DNA of 37,552 nucleotides from an uncultured Acetatifactor sp. GTDB taxonomy: Bacteria; Bacillota; Clostridia; Lachnospirales; Lachnospiraceae. The notes beneath the pieces are model-generated. The model did no database searches. It saw only the letters and a program-made list of their open reading frames with translations, and had not been told where the DNA came from. Positions 7,964 through 16,705 of the stretch are shown in pieces; the first letter of the stretch is position 1, and every line of letters begins with the position of its first letter. The position numbers were made by a program, and so were the translations under genes. The stretch spans positions 1 to 37,552 of the forward strand of contig CAKRRD010000031.1 in the NCBI GenBank assembly GCA_934394815.1. Direction: 5' to 3'.

Positions 7964-10900
7964 ATGAAAGACAGCAACAGGACAAAGGAAGACATCTACA
8001 GAAAATTTCAGAATCCGGCAAAAGAATACCGGGGAACTCCTTTCTGGTCCTGGAATGCGGAAATGACCCCGGAAGAAGTCAGACGTCAGGTAAGAGAGCT
8101 TTATGAGCAGGGAGTCGGAGGATTCTTTATTCACTCCCGGGATGGTCTGGAGACTCCCTATCTGGGCAGAGAATGGATGGACTGCGTGGAGGCGGCGGTG
8201 GATGAAGCAAAACAACTGGGCATAACGGCCTGGCTGTACGATGATGACCGCTGGCCCTCCGGCAATGCCGGAGGAATGGTGGCAGCCGGAGGAGATGCCT
8301 ATCGTCTGAAAGGACTGACTCTGCAGGTATGCGACACCTGTGACTCTGCGGTATGGAAGGAAGAACATCTTATTGCCGTATTTACCGCATTGGTACAGGG
8401 AGATGCCATTTATTTTCTGGAGCGGCTGGATAATGCCATGACAGAAGTCCCGGAGCCGGAAGAGAAAAAACAGCATCCCGGATGCAGACAGGTATTCCTC
8501 ATTCTGCGCCTGGAAATATCGGCAAAAAGTGAATGGTTCAACGGGGAAACGCCGGTGGACAATCTGAATCCGGATACGGTACAAAGATTTCTGCATCTGA
8601 CCCATGATAAATATCTGGAACGGTTTGGAGAGGAATTCGGCAAAACAATTCCCGGAATTTTTACAGATGAACCCAGTCTGGCGGATACACATTCCGCTTT
8701 TGGAGCAGACCGGAGCTGGATTCCCTGGACTTATGGATTCGCAGAGTATTTCCGGGAGAAGAACGGCTATGATCCTGTTGACAGAATCCCTCTGTTTTTC
8801 TTCGAAGGAGAGGGCAGTGCGAAGATAAGACATGATTACTGGCATGCCATTGCCCTGCGGTTTAGCGAGAATTATTCCGGACAGATCGCCGCATGGTGCA
8901 GAGAGCATCATCTGCTCATGACGGGACATTTTCTTCAGGAGGATAAGCTGGGGTTGTCTACCAGAGTCAGCGGAGCAACGATGCCGCTGTATGAATATGA
9001 GGATATTCCCGGAGTGGATATCCTTCAGGACAAGACGGACGAATTCCTCACCGTGAAGCAATGCGTCAGCGTGGCACACCAGATGGGGAAAAAGAATGTC
9101 ATCTCCGAGACCTATGGCGTGACCGGATGGGATTTTACCTTCGAAGGACAACGGCATATCGGAGACTGGCAATACGCATTGGGCGTGAATAAACGCTGCC
9201 AGCATCTGTCGTTATATTCTCTGACCGGTGGTAGGAAGAGAGACTGTCCTCCGGGTTTTGGATACAATATCCCCTGGTGGAGCAAAGATCATGTGGTGGA
9301 GGATTATTTCGGGCGGCTGAGTGCCGTGTTGGAAGAAGGTTCTCCCAGCCAGCAGTATCTGTTGCTGCATCCGGCGACTACGGCATGGAGCATGATGGGG
9401 GCCAGTCCCTACGGCAATCCTGTGCGCCGCAAGGAACGGGATCTGCAGAAGGTCAATGAATACGGATGGGAATATAATGCGCTGCTGGAAAAGCTTTGCA
9501 ATCATCATCTGGATCCCGATCTGGGGGATGAGATTCTGTTGGCCAGGCACGGATCTGTAGAGCAGGGTAGACTGATCCTGGGGAAAATGCAGTACCGGAC
9601 AGTGGTTCTGCCGAAGATCCGCACCATGCTGGGCAGTACCTACAGACTTCTGAAAAAATTTGTGGAACAGGGCGGTCAGCTGATCGTGACAGATCCGGGA
9701 CCGATTCTGCTGAATGCCGCAGAAAGCGACCTTCCGGCAGAACTGTGTACCGCCAAAAATTGTGTGGCGGTACACAGTGATGAGGAACTTATAAAAGCAC
9801 TGGAAGACGCGGGAACGCGGACGGTAAGCATCCGGAACGGAGACAGGGAAGAAACCCGCTGTATCGCCTTGCAGAAATTTCTGGAAAAGGGACAGCTTTT
9901 GTTCGTGACAAACTATCACCGGACGGAAGACTGTGAGGTAGAGATTCACGTACCCTTGGAAGCTTCTGTGGAAGAGTGGGATGCACTCACCGGAACTCAT
10001 AAGACGGTGGAGGCGGTCACCGGACAGGGGCAGACCGTTTTTCCGACACGGCTGGAAGCACAGACTTCGCGCCTGTTTTTCCTGGAGAAAATGGAGAAAA
10101 CCGCCGAAAAATCAGCTGGCGCAAGCGTAGTGCCTGCAGAGGCTGACGAAACAGAACTTCAGGTGCTGCCGGAACGGACAGCGATCCGCCTGACCGATCC
10201 CAACCTGTATACTCTGGATAACTGCAGATACCGCATACAGGAGGGGCACTGGTCAGAACCTATGCAGGTCTGGGAAGCACAGGAACAGATCCGTACCGGA
10301 TTGGGAATGCGCTCCATAGCAGCCCTTGGAAAAGAACAGCGTTACCGTTGGGTAAGAGAACCTCATCCTGCGGACGGAACGGAAGTCTCACTGGAATTTA
10401 CATTTGAGACGGTGAAAAAAATTACAGGCTACACGGAGCTTGCAATCGAACATCCGGAAAATTTTCAGATATATCTGAACGGCCAGCCGGTGGAGCAGCG
10501 GATCACGGGATGCCTATATGACAGAGGAATCAAGAGGATTCCGCTTCCGGGCTGGGCAGAAGGAGAGAACAGGCTGCGGCTGACCTGCCGTTATCGTAAT
10601 TCCATGGAACTGGAAAACTGTTATCTCTGTGGAGAGTTCGGTGTAAATACGGAACGGAAGATCACAGAACAGCCGACAGCGCTGCTGATCGGAGACTGGA
10701 CGGCGCAGGGATTGTACCATTATGCAGGCAGCGTCAAATATCTGTATGATTTTCGATGGAATCCACGCTGTAAAAGGAGACCGGACAGCCGGATCTGTTT
10801 GAAATTGAAAGATTTCAAGGGTACCTGCGCTACGGTCAGACTGGGAATGGCTTCCTATGAAGTCCCCTGGAGAGCAGCGGGAATGATCGACATTACAGAG

Positions 10901-11101
10901 GCATTAGAAGAAGGTGACAATCACCTTGAGATAGAAATTTACAGTTCTTTGCGGAATGTATTCGGTCCTTTTCATCTCGCAGGAGGCAGACCGGAAGTGA
11001 CGAACGATTCTGTATTTCGTACCATCGGTGAAAAATATACACCGGAATATAAGGTGGAACCCTACGGAATCCTTAAGGCACCGGTACTGATGGAAAGGTA
11101 A
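7964..11101 (+). CDS. GH106-like glycoside hydrolase (possible alpha-L-rhamnosidase)
   Basis: This 1045-residue cytoplasmic protein has no signal peptide. The N-terminal barrel has hallmarks of the large GH106-type glycosyl hydrolases: PFWSWNAEMTPEEV (26-39), GVGGFFIHSRDGL (50-62), WLYDDDRWPSGNAGG (90-104), GIFTDEPSL (231-239) and NVISETYGVTGWDF (378-391). Glu236 and Glu382 are the most likely catalytic acids. A beta-sandwich, galactose-binding-like C-terminus (about 780-1045) ends in the usual GRPEVTNDS and YKVEPYGIL motifs. GH106 members remove terminal L-rhamnose, which fits the rhamnose catabolic operon at 30-34 kb; the exact linkage is unknown. It follows the BNR gene by 2 nt with GAGG overlapping that gene's end. 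Confidence 0.8.
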   Translation: MKDSNRTKEDIYRKFQNPAKEYRGTPFWSWNAEMTPEEVRRQVRELYEQGVGGFFIHSRDGLETPYLGREWMDCVEAAVDEAKQLGITAWLYDDDRWPSGNAGGMVAAGGDAYRLKGLTLQVCDTCDSAVWKEEHLIAVFTALVQGDAIYFLERLDNAMTEVPEPEEKKQHPGCRQVFLILRLEISAKSEWFNGETPVDNLNPDTVQRFLHLTHDKYLERFGEEFGKTIPGIFTDEPSLADTHSAFGADRSWIPWTYGFAEYFREKNGYDPVDRIPLFFFEGEGSAKIRHDYWHAIALRFSENYSGQIAAWCREHHLLMTGHFLQEDKLGLSTRVSGATMPLYEYEDIPGVDILQDKTDEFLTVKQCVSVAHQMGKKNVISETYGVTGWDFTFEGQRHIGDWQYALGVNKRCQHLSLYSLTGGRKRDCPPGFGYNIPWWSKDHVVEDYFGRLSAVLEEGSPSQQYLLLHPATTAWSMMGASPYGNPVRRKERDLQKVNEYGWEYNALLEKLCNHHLDPDLGDEILLARHGSVEQGRLILGKMQYRTVVLPKIRTMLGSTYRLLKKFVEQGGQLIVTDPGPILLNAAESDLPAELCTAKNCVAVHSDEELIKALEDAGTRTVSIRNGDREETRCIALQKFLEKGQLLFVTNYHRTEDCEVEIHVPLEASVEEWDALTGTHKTVEAVTGQGQTVFPTRLEAQTSRLFFLEKMEKTAEKSAGASVVPAEADETELQVLPERTAIRLTDPNLYTLDNCRYRIQEGHWSEPMQVWEAQEQIRTGLGMRSIAALGKEQRYRWVREPHPADGTEVSLEFTFETVKKITGYTELAIEHPENFQIYLNGQPVEQRITGCLYDRGIKRIPLPGWAEGENRLRLTCRYRNSMELENCYLCGEFGVNTERKITEQPTALLIGDWTAQGLYHYAGSVKYLYDFRWNPRCKRRPDSRICLKLKDFKGTCATVRLGMASYEVPWRAAGMIDITEALEEGDNHLEIEIYSSLRNVFGPFHLAGGRPEVTNDSVFRTIGEKYTPEYKVEPYGILKAPVLMER

Positions 11102-11145
11102 GATACAAATAAAAAAGTCCGCAGGGCGGGCAGATGGGAGCAATA

Positions 11146-12072
11146 ATGAAAAACGAATTTCCTAATGGAGTATGGCCGGTGATGCTGACTCCTTATACGG
11201 AGGATAATAAAATTGACTATCCGGCGCTGGAGAAACTGACCGAATGGTATTTTGAAAATGACTGTGACGGACTGTTTGCGGTATGTCAGTCCAGCGAAAT
11301 GTTCCAGCTGACACTGGAAGAACGCTGTAAAATCGCAGCGGCTGTGAAGAAGTATGCCAACGGAAAACCGGTGATTGCATCCGGACATATTTCTGATTCC
11401 ATGGAGGATCAGGCGGAAGAACTGAAGCGCATGGCAGATACCGGAATCGACGCACTGATCCTGATCTCCAACAGGCCTGCTGCACAGCAGGAATCCGATC
11501 AGGTGATGATCGAAAGGCTGCAGACATTGATGGAACAGCTTCCGAAGGATCTGCCACTTGGATTTTATGAATGTCCTTATCCCTACAAGAGAGTGCTGAG
11601 CAAAGAAGTGGTGAAGTTCCTGGTAGACAGTGAGAGATTCTACTTCCTGAAAGATACCAGCTGCGATATGGCGAGCATGAGCGAAAAATTGCAGCTGATC
11701 CAGGGAAGCAATCTGAAGCTTTACAATGCCAATACTGCGACATTACTGGAATCATTGCAGGAAGGAGCCGCCGGATACAGCGGAGTCATGGCGAATTTCC
11801 ATCCGAGACTGTACAGCTGGTTGTGCAAAAACTATGCCGCACAGCCTGAGAAAGCCCGGAAGGTGACAGATCTGCTGACCATGTGCTCCCTGATTGAGAA
11901 CAGCAACTATCCCGTGAATGCGAAATACGCATTACAGAAGATGGGAGTTCCCATGACACTGCACAGCAGAAGAGTAGACTGGAAGAAACTGACGGTCGCA
12001 CAGCGGATGGAAGCAGAGCAGCTTATCCGCCTGTCTGCAGAGGTAGAGGATGAACTGGGAATTGCCCGCTAG
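11146..12072 (+). CDS. DapA/NanA-family class I aldolase or lyase
   Basis: This 308-residue TIM-barrel protein belongs to the dihydrodipicolinate synthase/N-acetylneuraminate lyase superfamily. The Schiff-base lysine is probably Lys169 (FLKDTS) and the catalytic tyrosine Tyr141 (YECPYP). The usual GTTGE-like pyruvate-binding motif is replaced by CQSSE (47-51). Family members cleave or form 2-keto-(3-deoxy) acids using pyruvate. Here it may cleave a 2-keto-3-deoxy sugar acid released from the imported glycan, but the motif change means the substrate cannot be named. The start at 11146 is set by GGGAG 5 nt upstream; the in-frame ATG at 11134 is less well supported. Confidence 0.8.
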   Translation: MKNEFPNGVWPVMLTPYTEDNKIDYPALEKLTEWYFENDCDGLFAVCQSSEMFQLTLEERCKIAAAVKKYANGKPVIASGHISDSMEDQAEELKRMADTGIDALILISNRPAAQQESDQVMIERLQTLMEQLPKDLPLGFYECPYPYKRVLSKEVVKFLVDSERFYFLKDTSCDMASMSEKLQLIQGSNLKLYNANTATLLESLQEGAAGYSGVMANFHPRLYSWLCKNYAAQPEKARKVTDLLTMCSLIENSNYPVNAKYALQKMGVPMTLHSRRVDWKKLTVAQRMEAEQLIRLSAEVEDELGIAR

Positions 12073-12081
12073 GAGACCTTA

Positions 12082-12110
12082 GGACTGCACCGGCGCTGCT
12101 ACCGCAGTCC
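12082..12110 (+). other. Hairpin between the aldolase and fucose isomerase genes
   Basis: GGACTGC and GCAGTCC form a 7-bp stem around a 15-nt loop, without a U-tract. It may be an mRNA processing or stability element in the 98-bp gap. Confidence 0.35.
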
Positions 12111-12170
12111 CATGGCAGAGGCAGAACAGGGAAATGAAAAAGAAAGAGGCAGCGCAGAAAAGAGGACAAT

Positions 12171-13967
12171 ATGGCTGAAAACAGATACATAGGAAAATAT
12201 CCGGTGATCGGAATCCGTCCCGTGATCGATGCGAGACGGGGTTACCTGAATGTAAGAGGTTCGCTGGAAGAACAGACCATGAATATGGCTTCTTCTGCGA
12301 AAAAGCTGTTTGAAGAAAATCTTCGTTACAGCAACGGAGAGCCGGTAAAGGTAGTGATCTCTCCTACCACCATCGGACGTGTGGCAGAAGCGGCAAAATG
12401 CGCAGACTATTTTGAATCAGAGGGCGTTGCCATTACTCTGACGGTGACACCCTGCTGGTGTTACGGTGCGGAGACCATGGATATGTCTCCCAATACGATA
12501 AAGGGTGTCTGGGGATTTAACGGTACGGAGCGACCCGGTGCCGTATACCTCGCATCCGTATTGGCAACCCATGCTCAGAAGGGACTGCCTGCGTTCGGCA
12601 TCTATGGACATGATGTGCAGGAAGCAGATGCTACAGAGATTCCGGAAGACGTACAGGAGAAGCTGCTGCGCTTCGGCCGTGCCGCCGTGGCCGTTGCTAC
12701 CATGAGAGGCAAATCCTATCTGCAGATCGGTTCTATCTGTATGGGTATTGGTGGATCCATTATTGATCCTGCATTCATTGAGGAATATCTGGGAATGCGT
12801 GTGGAATCCGTGGATGAAGTGGAGATTCTGCGCCGTATCCAGCAGGATATTTATGACAAGGATGAGTTCGAGAAGGCTTATAAGTGGACGAGGGAGCATT
12901 GTCCGGACGGACTGGACAAGAATCCTGCGGAGATCCGGAAGACTCCCGAAGAGAAGGAAGAGGACTGGAAATTCGTTGTAAAGACCATGTGCATCATCAA
13001 GGATCTGATGAACGGTAATGACAGATTACCTGCCGGAAGAGAAGAGGAAATGGTTGGACACAATGCCATTGCCGCAGGCTTTCAGGGACAGAGACAGTGG
13101 ACGGATTATTATCCCAATACGGACTTTGCCGAGGCAATGTTGAATACCACTTTCGACTGGAACGGAGCAAGAGAGCCTTATATTCTAGCAACGGAAAACG
13201 ATGTATTAAACGGATTGGGAATGCTGTTTTTGAAGCTTCTGACCAACCGTGCACAGATCTTTGCGGATGTTCGTACTTACTGGAGTCTGGAGGCTGTGAA
13301 GAAGGCAACCGGTTATGACGTTGAAGGAGTGGCGAAGGAAGCAGGCGGATTTATCCATCTGATCAATTCCGGTGCGGCATGTCTGGATGCCAGCGGACAG
13401 GCCAGGGATGCGGAGGGTAACTCTGTCATGAAGCCCTGGTATGAAGTAACGGAAGAGGATCAGAAGGCGATGCTGGAGGCAACGACCTGGAGTGAGGCAG
13501 ATTTCGGCTATTTCCGCGGAGGCGGTTATTCCTCCCGTTTCGTGACAGAGGCACAGATGCCCGTGACCATGATCCGTCTGAATCTGGTCAAAGGAGTCGG
13601 CCCCACCTTACAGATCGCAGAAGGCTGGACGGTGAAGCTGCCGGAAGAAGTGACGGATATCTTATGGAAGCGTACCGATTACACCTGGCCCTGCACCTGG
13701 TTCGCACCCAGATGCAACGGAAAAGAGGGACCCTTCAAGAGTGCCTATGATGTTATGAACAACTGGGGAGCCAACCATGGAGCCATCAGCTATGGACATG
13801 TGGGTGCCGATCTGATCACCCTGTGCTCCATGCTGCGTATTCCGGTCAGCATGCACAATGTACCGGAGGAGAAGATCTTCCGTCCGGCATCCTGGAATGC
13901 CTTCGGAATGGATAAAGAGGGACAGGATTATCGTGCCTGTGCCGCATATGGTCCCATGTACAAATAG
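12171..13967 (+). CDS. fucI: L-fucose isomerase
   Basis: This 598-residue protein is close to the 591-residue E. coli enzyme and aligns with it throughout. It interconverts L-fucose and L-fuculose (also D-arabinose and D-ribulose) using Mn2+ in the cytoplasm. Likely metal and catalytic residues are Glu342 (ATENDVLN, E. coli Glu337), Asp366 (FADVRTYW, Asp361) and a conserved His in [13 protein letters not shown] (536). Fuculokinase and fuculose-1-phosphate aldolase genes are absent here. Either they lie elsewhere, or the RhaB and RhaD products at 30-34 kb are used, or the enzyme serves another 6-deoxyhexose. AGAGGACA lies just before the ATG. Confidence 0.93.
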   Translation: MAENRYIGKYPVIGIRPVIDARRGYLNVRGSLEEQTMNMASSAKKLFEENLRYSNGEPVKVVISPTTIGRVAEAAKCADYFESEGVAITLTVTPCWCYGAETMDMSPNTIKGVWGFNGTERPGAVYLASVLATHAQKGLPAFGIYGHDVQEADATEIPEDVQEKLLRFGRAAVAVATMRGKSYLQIGSICMGIGGSIIDPAFIEEYLGMRVESVDEVEILRRIQQDIYDKDEFEKAYKWTREHCPDGLDKNPAEIRKTPEEKEEDWKFVVKTMCIIKDLMNGNDRLPAGREEEMVGHNAIAAGFQGQRQWTDYYPNTDFAEAMLNTTFDWNGAREPYILATENDVLNGLGMLFLKLLTNRAQIFADVRTYWSLEAVKKATGYDVEGVAKEAGGFIHLINSGAACLDASGQARDAEGNSVMKPWYEVTEEDQKAMLEATTWSEADFGYFRGGGYSSRFVTEAQMPVTMIRLNLVKGVGPTLQIAEGWTVKLPEEVTDILWKRTDYTWPCTWFAPRCNGKEGPFKSAYDVMNNWGANHGAISYGHVGADLITLCSMLRIPVSMHNVPEEKIFRPASWNAFGMDKEGQDYRACAAYGPMYK

Positions 13968-13988
13968 AACGGCCGGGAAGGATAAGCA

Positions 13989-14450
13989 ATGGTCAAAGGT
14001 TATATGGACGCTCTGCCGCAGTATTCCGAAGCCGGAATACCGGCAGAGTGCATAGAGAAGATAAGCGAATATGTAAACTCCCGGAATCTGGCGGCCCTGC
14101 CCTGCGGAAAATATGAGATCGACGGGGAACGGATCTATGTCAGCATCCAGGAGTACGAGACAAAGTCCTACGGGGACTGCCGCTTTGAGACACATAAAAG
14201 ATATGCGGATATCCAGTGTATTCTGCAGGGAAAGGAACAGATCTGGGTAACAGAGCAGCCACTTCCCACACCGGACACCGAGTACGACCCTAAGGCAGAT
14301 ATCCGGTTCTGGAAGGATGGCAAAGCATCCCTGTTGGATCTGCGTGCAGGGGAACTGGCCATACTCCTTCCGGGAGAGGCACACAAGCCCTGTGTCCGGT
14401 CGGGTGGTGTCGGTAAAGTGAAGAAAGCGGTATTCAAGATCGCATTATAA
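13989..14450 (+). CDS. YhcH/YjgK/YiaL family protein (possible sugar anomerase)
   Basis: This 153-residue cupin-like protein is of the DUF386 family (YhcH, YjgK, YiaL, EbgC). Visible family features are the SIQEYETKSYGDCRFETHKRY segment around residue 55, carrying the conserved Glu and His metal ligands, and the late LPGEAHKPC motif. NanQ (YhcH) was reported to speed sialic-acid anomer exchange, and other members accompany sugar catabolic genes. Here it follows fucI by 21 nt with GGGAAGG before the ATG, so it may be a mutarotase for the sugar handled by FucI. It closes the first operon. Confidence 0.85.
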   Translation: MVKGYMDALPQYSEAGIPAECIEKISEYVNSRNLAALPCGKYEIDGERIYVSIQEYETKSYGDCRFETHKRYADIQCILQGKEQIWVTEQPLPTPDTEYDPKADIRFWKDGKASLLDLRAGELAILLPGEAHKPCVRSGGVGKVKKAVFKIAL

Positions 14451-14460
14451 CAAAACAAAA

Positions 14461-14610
14461 ACAGAAACAGGACAGGCTTTTGTATTTTGTAACGAGAATA
14501 TTACCTGCAGGGATAAGATCACATATCTGCCGATTTACATGCTTGGATTTTTGGAGAAAGAGAAAATAGAAGAATATATTTATTCGATTGATCTGAGTGC
14601 ACTTCAATAA
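14461..14610 (+). pseudogene. Possible C-terminal gene remnant
   Basis: An open frame with protein-like composition reads ..AFVFCNENITCRDKITYL, then PIYMLGFLEKEKIEEYIYSI, then DLSALQ before a TAA at 14608-14610. It has no plausible start codon or ribosome binding site and begins just after the YhcH stop codon. I do not recognise the family. It may be the tail of a gene lost by deletion; chance openness cannot be excluded. Confidence 0.25.
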
Positions 14611-14664
14611 TTCAATAGAATGGAAAAACAAGCACTTATCAGAATAATACCAATCAATAAGACA

Positions 14665-14700
14665 GAGAAACCTCCGATAGGCAGCCAATCGGAGGTTCTC
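14665..14700 (-). terminator. Terminator of the yesM-yesN-heparinase operon
   Basis: GAGAACCTCCGAT pairs with ATCGGAGGTTTCTC (13 bp with one bulged base) around a 9-nt loop. On the minus strand it follows the heparinase stop codon by 14 nt and is followed by a T-rich stretch. It may also slow transcription from the converging first operon. Confidence 0.7.
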
Positions 14701-14714
14701 GAAGTCAGCTTCTG

Positions 14715-16646
14715 TTATTTTACGGTAAGTTGAAAATCTGTACCCGACATCTTCAGCCGGATCCGGTACAGATCATGATCCCATGCCGTTTTCAAACGTG
14801 CGTCCGTGATCGGCAGCGTTTCTATGGCGAGCAGGTCAGCCCCTTCGAAGGAGGCAGATGCTTCTCCGATGGAGAGTTTACCGTCAGAAAGAATAACAGG
14901 TTTTTCATAAGTAATAAAATTAAGAATAACATCTTCTGCATTTGTATGGTCTTCCAATACGACAGTGTTGGAAGACTTTTTTAAAATCACCTTGCGGACA
15001 TAGGTCAGATCCGGCACAGTGGCCTGCGCAGCGGGATAGGCCGCAGCCAGTTCCATGGAAACAGAAGGCTCCGCCCCGGTCAGATTCGTAACCACATTTT
15101 CCGCACGGTATTCCTCTCCGTCCTTCTGATCCGTACCGCAGATCACAGGCAGATTATGATAGCCGGACTGCATGGTCCAGATCTCGTAGCGTCTGGGGGA
15201 GAAGGTCTTCTGCGTGTAGGTCTCCACACCGATATCTACGAGAAGGGGCAGACCGTTTTTGTATAAGGTGATGCTTCCGGTATCGTTATGGTTGTGGCTG
15301 TCGGCATTGTCGCCTGCCTTGACCGCCAGATCCAGAGCATCGGAGTGCACGAGGAACAGTTCGACGCTGGGGTAGTAGACATCCCGGTGAGGCAAGGTGG
15401 CAGAAATATCCTGTCCCATCAGCTCTTCATAATGAAATACGGTCTGCATGCGGTAGAACAGATTCCCGCCATTCACTTCATCTGTGACAAGCTGACCCTG
15501 TCCCGCCTGGAAATCTTTGGCGGCGAACAGGCACAGATCCTCCTGCCCGGTGGCCTTGCCGAAGAGATATTCCCGCACCCCGGCGCGGCCGGCGATGGGA
15601 GAGCAGTCGGCAAAATTGAAATAGTATTTATCATCCACATGCACATTCAGAATATAGGCTGCAATATTTTTCACCTTATCCCACCGGAACAGAGTGTCGA
15701 AATGACCGTCGGTAACAGTGTTCAGCACGGTCATGGCACCGTACAGGCACAGTCCCGCGTGACGATAGTACTGGGCACCCTCTTCGCAGCAGCCGTCGGT
15801 ACCGTAATCCTTGAGAAAATAATCACAGCTTTCTGCGGCTTTACACAGAATCGCCGACAATGTGACAACTGTGTCAGACATTCCTTCCGGAAGGAACAGT
15901 GGAGCATTTCCGCAAAGAGTGCGTACCGGGGCATCCAGCAGGGAGGACATTCCCTCGCTCCAAGGCATCAGGAACGTGGTCAGCAGTACATTCTGCGTAC
16001 ACCATACGGTCCAGTTGCACATAGGCTCCTCGTCATGTCCCATCCACCAGAAATGTGCGGTCAGGTAAGGCAGCAGGATCCGGCACCTCAGATTGTCCTC
16101 AATGCAGGTCAGGATAAAAGGGCTGACAGCGTTGAATTCTTCTTCCAGCAGATAAGCCGCACAGGCAAGCAAAGCTCCTGTCTCGCAGGCGAACAGATCC
16201 ATGACGGGTCTGGTGACATCCGGCAGGATGAACTGCGGCGTGTCCCGGATATAGGAATTATGTGCCGGAAGCTGCCAGGCGGTCTCTTCACAGATGGAAT
16301 AGATGCCGTTGAGGATATCATCCAGAAAACGGCCCTGATGTTCCACACATTCGGCCTGTATCAGATCGTTCAGCGCATTGCGTTTGCCAAAATAGAGAGC
16401 CTCGAAGGCAGCACGGTCGCCATCTTTTTTAAATCGCATATAATCCGTGGCGCGGATCACCGGGAATGCATACCCCAGCTTTGCTTCTCCCGCCTGTACC
16501 AGACGTTCCTTCAGTATCGTCGGGAGTGCTTCATAAGCCTTCCGGTCCACAGCCTTCGGAAAAGGCTGAAAAGGGCGGCAGTTTCCGTGGAATGTGTTTG
16601 CCATTTCTAAAAAACGCTTTTCTATACTTACCGTTTGTGAATTCAT
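14715..16646 (-). CDS. Heparinase II/III-like polysaccharide lyase
   Basis: This 643-residue protein has an N-terminal alpha/alpha-toroid (about 30-400) and a C-terminal beta-sandwich (about 420-643). The Hepar_II_III signature DSHNHNDTGS at 449-458 is followed by LYKNGLPLLVDIG. A second conserved segment, TDGCCEEGAQYY (283-294), matches the GCxEGxxYW motif of the family. These lyases cut uronic-acid polysaccharides (heparan, alginate or related) by beta-elimination, giving unsaturated uronides. No signal peptide is present, so it likely acts on imported oligomers in the cytoplasm. It is the last gene of the minus-strand YesM/YesN operon, 59 nt after yesN. Its product would suit the GH88 enzyme at 24681. 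The polymer is unknown. Confidence 0.85.
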   Translation of the reverse strand: MNSQTVSIEKRFLEMANTFHGNCRPFQPFPKAVDRKAYEALPTILKERLVQAGEAKLGYAFPVIRATDYMRFKKDGDRAAFEALYFGKRNALNDLIQAECVEHQGRFLDDILNGIYSICEETAWQLPAHNSYIRDTPQFILPDVTRPVMDLFACETGALLACAAYLLEEEFNAVSPFILTCIEDNLRCRILLPYLTAHFWWMGHDEEPMCNWTVWCTQNVLLTTFLMPWSEGMSSLLDAPVRTLCGNAPLFLPEGMSDTVVTLSAILCKAAESCDYFLKDYGTDGCCEEGAQYYRHAGLCLYGAMTVLNTVTDGHFDTLFRWDKVKNIAAYILNVHVDDKYYFNFADCSPIAGRAGVREYLFGKATGQEDLCLFAAKDFQAGQGQLVTDEVNGGNLFYRMQTVFHYEELMGQDISATLPHRDVYYPSVELFLVHSDALDLAVKAGDNADSHNHNDTGSITLYKNGLPLLVDIGVETYTQKTFSPRRYEIWTMQSGYHNLPVICGTDQKDGEEYRAENVVTNLTGAEPSVSMELAAAYPAAQATVPDLTYVRKVILKKSSNTVVLEDHTNAEDVILNFITYEKPVILSDGKLSIGEASASFEGADLLAIETLPITDARLKTAWDHDLYRIRLKMSGTDFQLTVK

Positions 16647-16705
16647 TTCCCTGATCCTATCCTTCCATATTGATAATTCTTAATAAGGGACAAACTATAA
16701 CAACG

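Noticed and set aside
7907..9205. 432-residue open frame on the minus strand
   Set aside because: It lies wholly across the BNR and GH106-like genes, has shadow-like composition rich in Cys, His and Ile, and no recognisable domain or ribosome binding site.
15288..16610. 440-residue open frame on the plus strand
   Set aside because: It is antisense to the heparinase-like gene, whose conserved motifs establish the true coding strand.
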